This document shows positions 55,997 through 64,000 of a DNA stretch of 64,000 nucleotides, piece by piece. The position numbers and the translations under genes were made by a program. Where the stretch lies: contig CM066993.1 in the NCBI GenBank assembly GCA_033977485.1, positions 29,812,001 to 29,876,000 of the forward strand. Direction: 5' to 3'. The notes below the pieces were generated by a model. It was given only the letters and a program-made list of their open reading frames with translations, was not told where the DNA came from and did not search any database. The stretch comes from Hydrangea macrophylla (taxonomy: Eukaryota; Streptophyta; Magnoliopsida; Cornales; Hydrangeaceae). Position 1 is the first letter of the stretch. Each line of letters begins with the position of its first letter.

Positions 55997-56116
55997 CACT
56001 GCCGGGCAAATGCGGCACTCATTTTTCCGTGCATGGCAGTTGGTGAACTATTGTGCAGCACTCGCCAAGTGCCGCAGCGGCACTCCGTGAGTGCCGTACG
56101 ACAGTCAGTGATTGCC
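55997..56116. promoter_or_regulatory. GTGCCG/CGGCAC word cluster upstream of PMD gene C
   Basis: Words TGCGGCACTC, CAAGTGCCGCAGCGGCACT and CCGTGAGTGCCGTACG start 225 bp upstream of the ATG at 55772, the same spacing as in A and B. Confidence 0.5.
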
Positions 56117-56239
56117 ACGATTTTGGAGCATGTGCCGCGTTTAAGTCGGTTAAGAGATATTTTGTTTCCCCCCAAAATTCAAAATTGGGGCCCCCATATT
56201 TGGATTTAACGCCCAAATTTTACCCTTATTGTGCCTTTA

Positions 56240-56480
56240 ACCCCCGAGGTTGGTTTGTAGGATCAAATTGGTCCTCAAATTTGAAAATTGAAATAATTTT
56301 AAGTCTATGGGGCCCCCAAATTTTGAAAAAAGAAATGAATTTGAGTCCATAGGCTCCCAACTTTGAAAGATTAAATTTGAGCCCACGGGCCCTAATTCTT
56401 GAAATTTGAAATAGATTTGAGCCTGTGGGCTCCCAATTCTTGAGACTTGAAATAAATTTTGGGTCTGTGAACTCCAAATT
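56240..56480. repeat. Degenerate 55-60 bp repeats (element C)
   Basis: Three to four copies of a phrase with gaaataaatttgag and ggcccccaa or gggctccca, diverged relatives of 27690-27980 in element B. Confidence 0.5.
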
Positions 56481-56489
56481 CATCTTAAT

Positions 56490-57030
56490 ACGGTCACCCT
56501 TGTTTTGGGAATATAACACATTTATATTCTTGATCCGCATAACAGATTTACGTCGATCCTTGGTTTTGATAATGTAACAGATTTACATTCTCGGTTCTCG
56601 CAACAGATTTGCGTCAACCCCTGTTTTGGGAATATAACAGATTTATATTCTCGATCCGCGTAATAGATTTACGTCAATCCTTTGTTTTGAGAATGTAACA
56701 GATTTACATTCTCGGTTCTCGCAATAGATTTGCGTTAATCCCCGTTCTGAGAACATAATAGATTTATGTTCTCGATCTGCGTAATAGATTTACGTCGATC
56801 CTTTGTTTTGATAATGTAACAGATTTACATATTTGATTCTCGCAACAGATTTGCATCAACCCCTGTTTTGGGAATATAACAGATTTATATTCTCGATCCG
56901 CGTAATAGATTTACGTCGATCCTTTGTTTTGAGAATGTAACGGATTTACATTCTCGGTTCTCACAATAGATTTGCGTTAACCCCCATTCTGAGAACATAA
57001 CAGATTTATATTCTCAATCCGCGTAATAGA
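56490..57030 (+). repeat. 60-bp minisatellite, about nine monomers (element C)
   Basis: The same alternating monomers as at 27985-30865: gatttatattctcgatccgc and gatttacattctcggttctc types in 120-bp dimers, with slightly different consensus (ccgcgtaa instead of ccacgtaa). It occupies the homologous position between the antisense PMD gene and the 3' hairpin. Confidence 0.93.
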
Positions 57031-57256
57031 TCAAAAGCATCTTCATGACCCCCGTAACAGATTCTACATCAGTCAAGAATTCGATAATCTTCTCTGACTA
57101 ATGCGTCGCGTAATGTGCATCATACGTAGGGAAGACATGATAAGCATGACACTTGCATAACCAGGTCTATTCAGGAAACACCATTACATAGCATGAGCAT
57201 CACGATAGGATAGGTGTACCCATTCGTGTGACTACTTGTGCTTGTGTGTGTTTGCC

Positions 57257-57300
57257 TGAACTACGTCTTGGTCTAATTCCTGACGGGATACGTAGGCAGC
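57257..57300 (+). other. Conserved hairpin upstream of 3' LTR (element C)
   Basis: CTACGT...ACGTAG outer arms and ATTCC/GGGAT inner arms, followed by GCAGCTCACCGTTGAGCACG as in element B. Confidence 0.7.
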
Positions 57301-57462
57301 TCACCGTTGAGCACGACCAGCGTGAACCCTTGCCGCGTGCATGTTCTCTTTTTGCAATGCATTTTGTTTTTTTTTACCTAAATCCGACAGTTTGGTCAAA
57401 GGCTTGTCTTCACACAAGCTTCGACATTCGCTTGTGAAACGCGTTGCTCCACAAGCTCTGTC

Positions 57463-57475
57463 AAAGAGGGGTAAA
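57463..57475 (+). other. Polypurine tract (element C)
   Basis: AAAGAGGGGTAAA directly precedes the 3' LTR start at 57477. Confidence 0.85.
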
Positions 57476-57476
57476 C

Positions 57477-57919
57477 TGTAGACACCCCAATTTTGACCAA
57501 ATGTCGAATTTAGGAGAGTGTCACCTCCAAGTCCAATGATGATAATGACCGAAAGATTTGAAGTGTTCCAAGCTCTTCAGAAAGTTCTCCAAACGCGGTA
57601 AAATTTTCACAGGAAAAGAAATACCGGGTATTCAGGAGTGAAAACATCACATTTGGGCAAAGATCCCCGAAAATAAGTTTTTTGAAGAAAAAGGAGAAAA
57701 GAAAAGACCTAAAAGGGGAAGCTCAACAGAAACCGGCACACGGCGGTTGTTTGCGGCACTCACTGAATGCCGAAACAGCGCTCACTGAATGCCGCTGACA
57801 TTTTCTAACTGTCGTTTGCTTTTAAAGTCTGTATTTTGTGGTACAATACGTATGTGTATGCGGATAAAAAAAAAACTGATAAAGTAGGGCTGACATAAAT
57901 GCGGCAATCAATAATTTGA
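57477..57919 (+). repeat. Truncated 3' LTR of element C (443 bp)
   Basis: Follows the PPT and matches the first part of the other LTRs up to aatcaataatttg, then stops. It lacks a 10-base segment near 57628 and about 25 bases in the palindrome block relative to the other two LTRs of C, so it is the most distinct copy. Beyond 57919 the sequence switches to element D flank. Confidence 0.9.
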
Positions 57920-57926
57920 CTAACAA

Positions 57927-59340
57927 ATAGTTTTTACTGTTTGGTTACTATTCACTACTATTCATCTTTGACTAACAAATGAATATACTATGGTGTGGTT
58001 GCTACTTCTTTTCTTCCCTTTATTTCACTTCATTTTTACCTAAACATGTAAAATGTGTAAAAACAAATAATTATATGCATTTGAGTGACATCACTGCTAA
58101 ATTATATTAAAATATGCATGTAAAACTAGGGATTTGGGGCATTAAATGAGCATTATGTCTATTATATTGGCACATAAATGTGCAAGATTCAATGTTTGTC
58201 ATACCCCTCAACTAACTTATTGCTAGTCCCTAGCAATGAAGTGAAAAGAGAAATTGTTCTAGAAGTTTTTATCAAAAAGTAGGAATAAACTAAAGAAAAT
58301 AAAACTACCTAACTCACTATCACAGGAATCGCGATTGCATTTAGTGTTTGCAACAAGCCGTTAAACCCCTAGGTTACCCCTAGTGGACGAGTGTTGTCTC
58401 GTGAGGGTTTGCAGTGAATATACCCACAAAATTCAATTTTTTGTTTTAATGTAAAAATAAAGTAAAGTAAAAATAAAGGTAGATTTTCTCCTTTTACAAC
58501 AGATAAGATTAAATTTGGCAATAAAATGAAATTTTCAAGTATATAATAGTAATGCAACACATATACTCACAGTTTGTCAATAGAAGCATTTTTTTTATAC
58601 TCTTTAAACTTACAGTGTGCACTTGAAAAGTCAAGTAGCTGATCTTAATTTCAAAGTTTACATAACTATTAGCAGTCATAAAATTTGTAGTTTTAACTCA
58701 AATCTCACTAGGATTTCACTCTTTTAATGAGAAGCTTTTAGAAACCGGTGTAGAGAACATCTCACTTGGTAGGGAAGCAAAGATTGAGGAGTTGCTTCCA
58801 TTTTTTTTTTATAACTCAATATATAGGCATTTAGAGTACAATAAGTCTCATGAAAGAATACTTAGCATTAGAAGAGCGATCTACCGTGGAGAACATCCTT
58901 ATCACTTAAATTTAAAAATTAATTTCTTTTAAATCATTAGGACTTTGACTGGTAGGTTAGAAATTAAGATGAGTATGAGATTAGGGGTGTATTTGTTCTA
59001 AGCATATGATTGTAGTGTTTGCGCAGTTCATTCCAACCTCTTCTTTTTCTTCTCTTTTTTTTTTATCATATTTACATCTTCTTTTTTTTTAATTTCTCAA
59101 AAAAAAAAAATTTGAAATCAACTCCTTTCTTTCTTTACCACTTCTTGCAATATCAATATAGTCCAATCACATACCTGGATATAGAAGTGAGGTTTGTACT
59201 CCCAGGTAGAGCAAGGCACGATTTGGAGAGAACTGAGAATAAGGCAATATTAGGTGAAGGGGGTGGTGCATTTGAAAGAAAAGAAGGCCTAAATTATTTT
59301 TAAAATATATTGGCTTTGTTCATTCAAGCAATTTAGAAGT
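57927..59340 (-). repeat. Second copy of element D flank (duplicate of about 38040-39452)
   Basis: About 1.41 kb repeats the right end of the D LTR, its PPT, hairpin and internal block, with roughly eight single-base differences by eye. It ends with GAAGT at 59336-59340. The junction at 57912-57930 (atttgactaacaaatag) contains the phrase tttgactaacaaat that also occurs at about 38078-38095, suggesting short-homology template use. The 94-codon frame at 59019-59303 has no protein support. Confidence 0.9.
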
Positions 59341-62300
59341 TGTAGACACCCCAATTTTGACCAAACGTCGAATTTAGGAGAGTGTCACCTCCAAGTCCAA
59401 TGATGATAATGACCGAAAGATTTGAAGTGTTCCAAGCTCTTCAGAAAGTTCTCCAAACGCAGTAAAATTTTCACAGGAAAAGAAATACCGGGTATTCAGG
59501 AGAATTCAGGAGTGAAAACATCACATTTGGGCGAAGATCCCCAAAAATAAGTTTTTTGAAGAAAAAGGAGAAAAGAAAAGACCTAAAAGAGGAAGCTCAA
59601 CAGAAACCGGCACACGGCGGTTGTTTGCGGCACTCAGTGAGTGTCGTACGGCACTCACAGAATGCCGAACCGACGCTCACTGAATGCCGCCGACATTTTC
59701 TGACTGTCGTTTGCTTTTAAAGACGTATTTTGTGGTACAATACGTATGTGTATGCGGATAAAAACAAAAAAAAACTGATAAAGTAGGGCTGACATAAACA
59801 CGACAATCAATAATTTGGCGCAGCTCTCAGTAAGTGCCGCGCGGCAGTCATGGACTGCCGCCGCGGCTTTCACAGAGTGCCGTTCCGACATTCCCAGAGT
59901 GCCGCGGAAGACTTTCTGACTGCCGTTAACTCCAGCAGTCTGATTTTTTCAAAAAGTACGCATTGTACCACCAAATGAGATATTTACACCTGTCTTTTAC
60001 TCCGAATTCACTGAAAATACCTGGGTTATTTTGTCTATAAAAGAAGAGGGATCTTCCTTGGAATGAGAGGGAGAGAGATATACCATAATATACCACTATA
60101 ACAAAACATGTTTGGGAGAGATAGGGAGTTTTTGAGAGCTTGAAGAAGAGCTTAGAAGATCTTCAAAGTAGAGAAGCTTTGATGATAGTTTGGAGGTGAT
60201 CCTCTAATCATAAGTTGTCTCCTTTTCATTCTTTCTTTTAAGCCATTAATATTATTTAAGTTTTCATTCTCTTTTTTTATTTCTTCTTAGCTTGGTTAGA
60301 AAGCATCTATGAATTTGAAGTAAACAAGTTTTTACCAAAAAGCTCTTTGATGGGTTTAGAGCATTAGCTCTCTTTGTCTTCTTTATTTCATTTATTCTTT
60401 ATGTCTATACTTTTCTTTTGAGATTCTTGGAGATCTTTATATCACTCTTGAAAGCTCTTGAGATTGATATTTTGAATCTCATGTAAACTTATGCTTTACA
60501 TGAGAGTCAAAGTTTGATCATCACTTCATTTTATAAACAAATGGATGAATCCAATGTCCATACTTATGACTTGGGTCCTCTAGCTTGATGTTGTATGGAA
60601 TCCTTTCTATATTCTTTCAAGACTCATGAGTGTTAGTCATATCTTCATCTCCAATGACCATCAAATGGTAGGAGAAAGTAGTTTGAGTCTAAGCCCATCT
60701 CCATGGTTTAGATTCTTCATCTTGAGATTTTAAGAAGTCTATTCGTACTTCATTTGAAAATCTACAAGTATAAGGGTCTTTAGTCTCCAATGACCATCAA
60801 ATGGTTGGAGAAAATGGTTTAGTTTAAGTCCAACTTCATGGTTTAATAGTTGGGGTTAACAAATAAAAGTTGAACTTGACAATGAAACAGTGGGTTCATA
60901 AACCGGTTTTGATCAAAGATTTTTAGTTCGAAATCTAACCGTTGGAATTAGGTGAAACCAACGGGAAAGTGTCTATAACTCAAATTTCTACCACTGTAAT
61001 TTTTGTTTTAAGGAGATTTCATGTTTAAAGTAGTTTGGTCATGAGTTTTGTGAAGTTATTACAATCTGTCCAGAGTTTCAGAACAGTAACACTCTTTTGA
61101 AATAAGTCAATCAGAACCTTAATAAAACTGTTTGTGACCCAAAATAATTTTTTCTAAGTAGATTAGTGTGTTAGGAAGTCACCCTAAAAAGAACAAAGCA
61201 TTTCTGATGTTTTTACTATTTTTAGAAAATCGTTCAAGAACTCTGGACAGAGGGTTGTAGAATGCTGAGTGATGTCTGGTTTTTGTTAAATTTCTGGAGT
61301 TCTAACCGTTGAAACTTTGATTTCTTTTTTGGGTTAAAAACTAGACACACAGAGGCATCTCGTATCCAAAATTCATCAAGATCAATTCACGGGAACCATG
61401 ATTTTTATTTCTTTGAAGTCATGATCTGCTCTCAGCAATTCCAGAATTCTGCAATAGCTTTAATCAATCTTATGAATAATGGCTTAGATGATATTTTCAT
61501 GAGTTAAGGTTCAAACCATATTTCAATAATGATTAGTTAAGCTTGAATTTAAAGTTTAAGTGATCTAAATCATTGAGAATTTCATAATTTATTCTTGTTC
61601 ATGTACATATTCATCCATATGGCTTGACACTTGTAATTGAGACTCATTTGCTTTAGATTTAATTACATTTGATAGATTTAAGCTAGAAATTTAGGATTGT
61701 TATTTTTAACTTCATATCTTGTATACCATGTGGACTAATCCTTTATTTTGTAGCGCTATTAAGGTATGACTTCTTTAATTCCCCTTTAGTTTATTTTTAA
61801 TTTCTTTATTTTATCGATTTTTCAATCTTATGCGCGACACATTAGAATTAGGATCGTGCCTTATATGAATACAAGTGATTAGAGACTCTTTTTAGGATTT
61901 TCCTTTTTTTGTATGCATTGCACGTTTAATATTCACGGCCGGACCCCGGGTAAGTTCTCTTGTTCCCTATTGCATATCATATTGCTGGCTACTTGAAATA
62001 TGTGGTTTTTGAATGATATCTTATCACTTGCAATTTTACACCCCTTTAGACATGCTTTTGTAATGTATATCTATACATATGTATTAGTTGAGGGCACATC
62101 TAAATTAATAATTCAATTAAAAGGATGTTAAGTAGAGGCCTATCGCGAGATAGGATGAGAAGGGGTGTTTTAGTCCGATGGGCTCCTTCCCTTCTCATTC
62201 CATAATCCCCGGACCTAGTCAATCTCTGGTTTCTGAAAGATCAGTTTGCTTTAAAAATGGTTTCTTAATTTTCCTTTTAAAAATTAAGTGGCGACTCATT

Positions 62301-62384
62301 TGTTTTGTGTTGTGTTTTGAATTGAAAAAGAATTTTTTTTAAAGAAAAGATGTGGGTAAAAGAAAGAAAATTGCGATATCCACA
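59341..62384 (+). repeat. Complete LTR of element C type, flanked by GAAGT on both sides
   Basis: 3044 bp from TGTAGACACCCC to GATATCCACA. GAAGT stands both at 59336-59340 and 62385-62389, as for a solo LTR. In its left 250 bp it shares derived bases with the 5' LTR (cgcagtaaa, ccccaaaaataag) rather than with the truncated 3' LTR, so that part descends from the 5' side. TATA box at 60036-60043; palindrome clusters at 59614-59690 and 59816-59935. Confidence 0.93.
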
Positions 62385-63185
62385 GAAGTTCTAATGGTAA
62401 ATCCTGAATGTTTTCTTCTAATGATCAGTCAAAGGAAAATAAAATAATGAGACTTTCAATGAGTGATATGATAAAGAGAATAAAATGAGACTGAAAAGAA
62501 TAGTAACCCTCATAAAGAAAGATTGGCACAAAAGCTCACATGGATTAATTAATTTCCACTACTTGTCTTTAAACTGCATAGTTTATGCTTACTCATCCAT
62601 TTAGATTCAGTAAATATTTTCACACTGTTTCAAAAATGTTTAAAGTTAAAAGAGTTTCTAGCATTTGAAATAGTTAAATATGTGACAATGTGTTGTATGC
62701 TATTAACATACCCAAAATAACATTAATGTGTCAAATTTAACTTATATAGAGTAAAAGAAAAACTTTTGAAAAAAATCCTAAGCGCATCCACTAAGTTGGA
62801 TACATATATGGTGCAACTAGTCTCCTTTGCACCTATACAAAAGAGGCTACGCAATCCAGAGCGTTTAAGTTGTCATGATAGCCCATCCACCTCTAGTAAA
62901 AGAGATGGGTCTAGAATCACTAGCAAGCTAAAATATCAGTAAGAGGCTAGGAGATAACTCTGACTTTACCTAGTTTTCGCTACCTCTAAAGTCATTCACC
63001 GCACTAGACATATCTGGTGATGTTGGGATCATGCAAATTACTCCTATCGAACTAGCTAATGAAAGCCAGATGTACACGTAGGATCATTTTAAAGTCTGAC
63101 CTGACTGAAAATTATTGAATGTACTGAAAACAAATAATAAAAATAAAAAGAAATGAGGGATGGGAAAACAAAATATATTTGGGTA
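62385..63185 (-). other. Internal non-coding part of element D, right of the insertion
   Basis: Begins with GAAGT and continues D. The phrases around ggcacaaaagctcacatgg (about 62525) resemble 20396-20420 of the other Athila-like element. From about 62770 the similarity is no longer evident and no gene is recognised, so another insertion or divergence is possible. Confidence 0.5.
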
Positions 63186-63446
63186 TCAAAGGATCCAGTC
63201 CTCTTTCTCAACCAAAATTTTCTTTTGTTTGGATTTGAATTGTCTTTTGTAACAGTAATAAACTTTAAAAGATATGCCATTATGAGCAATTAAACTAGGA
63301 CATTTTTCTCTATAACAATTCAAATAACATCCTAACCTTTTAGCTTTCCTTTTGATGGCATAAAGGCTAGTGCCAGCAAAGGGTTTCTTCTGCTTAGAAA
63401 CAAGTGAGCGACCCATTAACGTCTGGTCATTGACTATTGGATCCAT
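63186..63446 (-). CDS. Unrecognised 86-codon frame
   Basis: An ATG-started frame encodes a lysine- and cysteine-containing peptide with a CYLNCYREKC segment and the start MDPIVNDQTLMGRSL. I recognise no family. It lies in AT-rich DNA within element D, and the length is only modestly beyond chance. It could be a decayed piece of a transposon protein or no gene at all. Confidence 0.2.
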   Translation of the reverse strand: MDPIVNDQTLMGRSLVSKQKKPFAGTSLYAIKRKAKRLGCYLNCYREKCPSLIAHNGISFKVYYCYKRQFKSKQKKILVEKEDWIL

Positions 63447-63718
63447 TTTTTATACTCTTAGCCAACAAGAGAGGTAAGACTCTACCCTCCACTCCTTCCA
63501 ACCATCAACTAAGATTTAATTAAAGAGAGCTTAGAGGGGGTGGGTGGGAATTTAAAAAAAAAAACTAAAAATATTTATATTAAAAATATAGATACAGTCA
63601 GAAACAATTTAGTTTTTTTTTTTAGAACAGAAAACTTAGAAAGAAAAATGATATATATTTTTTTAACAAAAAAAATAAAAATAAAAATTAGAACATACAA
63701 AAAGAAAAAAAAAACTAC

Positions 63719-63767
<49 letters not shown>

Positions 63768-64000
63768 CTTCAGAAAAGTCCAAGACAACGTATTAGTACA
63801 ATGGTGATAATAAGGAAAATTATGGTATAAACTTCGAAAATCATAAGAGCGGTGACGTGTTCGTCATTCATTTTTTTTTTATTTTTTAACAGAAAACTAG
63901 GGAAAATAATTATATTTTTCTGTCTTTTATTTATTTATTTATTTATTTTTAGCAAAGGCAATGCAGTATAACAACAATTAGGAAAATGACAATGTAAAGT
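63447..64000. repeat. Low-complexity AT-rich DNA with a TC microsatellite
   Basis: A (TC)n tract of about 21 units spans 63722-63764, flanked by A-rich and T-rich runs and an ATTT repeat near 63926-63950. No gene is seen. Confidence 0.85.

Larger units (their letters stand above)
39453..62384 (+). mobile_element. Tat/Ogre-type retrotransposon C, with rearranged 3' end
   Basis: Complete order: 5' LTR (39453-42513), PBS, leader, gag, protease and G-patch, RT, two RNase H domains, integrase, hairpins, antisense DUF7745-like gene, antisense PMD gene, minisatellite, hairpin, PPT, 3' LTR. The outermost LTR ends are flanked by GAAGT on both sides, so it inserted into Athila-like element D. The 3' LTR proper (57477-57919) is cut off after 443 bp and followed by a second copy of D flank (57927-59340) and a full LTR (59341-62384). 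Stops and frameshifts in all genes make it inactive. Confidence 0.92.
35886..64000 (-). mobile_element. Athila-like element D (partial; interrupted by element C)
   Basis: An LTR at 35886-38313, a PPT plus hairpin at 38314-38349 and an internal block at 38430-38520 match the layout of the Athila-like element at 17695-25982. The wording around tcgcgattgcatttagtg and cgtgagggtttt is nearly shared. Internal sequence stops at 39452, where element C inserted, and resumes at 62385 after the GAAGT target duplication. It then resembles about 20100-20500 of the other Athila-like element. Gag, PBS and the second LTR must lie right of the window. The left border is set by similarity of TGATGTTGAC to the other LTR's TGATGTTGTC and is uncertain by some bases. 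Confidence 0.75.

Noticed and set aside
57927..62384. Simple assembly duplication of 38040-42513
   Set aside because: The copies differ at scattered positions, more in the LTR than in the flank, so they are not one sequence used twice. A haplotype collapse error remains possible and is noted in the finding.

Overview
The window is plant nuclear DNA, almost certainly from a eudicot. It appears to be made entirely of nested retroelements, and I see no host gene. The evidence is Tat/Ogre-type Ty3/gypsy polyproteins with tandem RNase H domains, Athila-type gag-protease with a tRNA-Asp primer site, plant mobile domain (PMD) and DUF7745-like antisense genes, and a hAT-type MITE. All coding regions carry stops or frameshifts, so this is decayed heterochromatic sequence. 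Layout, left to right. (1) 1-15563: 3' part of Tat element A (+ strand). It holds the gag end, protease with G-patch, RT, RNase H, archaeal-type RNase H and integrase (1-5604), then a 103-bp tandem repeat carrying a hairpin, an antisense DUF7745-like gene (6515-7513), an antisense six-exon PMD gene (7868-10048), a 154-bp tandem array, hairpin, PPT and a 3.26-kb 3' LTR. (2) 15564-34256: 3' half of a second Tat element, B, into which A seems to have inserted. Its PMD gene is split in exon 2 by an 8.3-kb Athila-like element (17695-25982, minus strand, TSD AGACC) that has gag-protease but no RT or integrase. B also carries a 2.9-kb 60/120-bp minisatellite, hairpin, PPT and a 2.94-kb 3' LTR. (3) 34257-35885: unassigned DNA with many TCGATCGATTGA-like words. 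(4) From 35886 past the window end: a second Athila-like element D (minus strand), with a tRNA-like SINE fragment in its LTR. (5) 39453-62384: Tat element C, inserted in D with TSD GAAGT. It has its 5' LTR, PBS, gag (broken by a 183-bp hAT MITE with TSD GTTTCAGT), pol, antisense DUF7745-like and PMD genes, and a short copy of B's minisatellite. Its 3' end is rearranged: a 443-bp 3' LTR stub joins a second copy of D flank plus a complete LTR. How the parts work together: each Tat element encodes sense gag-pol for its own copying and carries, between pol and the 3' LTR, an antisense cassette of one or two PMD/DUF7745 genes with introns. The cassette is bracketed by two copies of a hairpin plus PPT-like module. 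Clusters of near-palindromic GTGCCG/CGGCAC words sit upstream of the TATA box in the LTR and again about 220 bp upstream of the PMD start codon in all three elements. The word variant matches between LTR and cassette of the same element, which suggests a shared cis-regulatory module. This, the duplicated hairpin/PPT module and the 3' rearrangement of C are the observations most worth following up. All identities are by-eye estimates; no alignment or database search was run.
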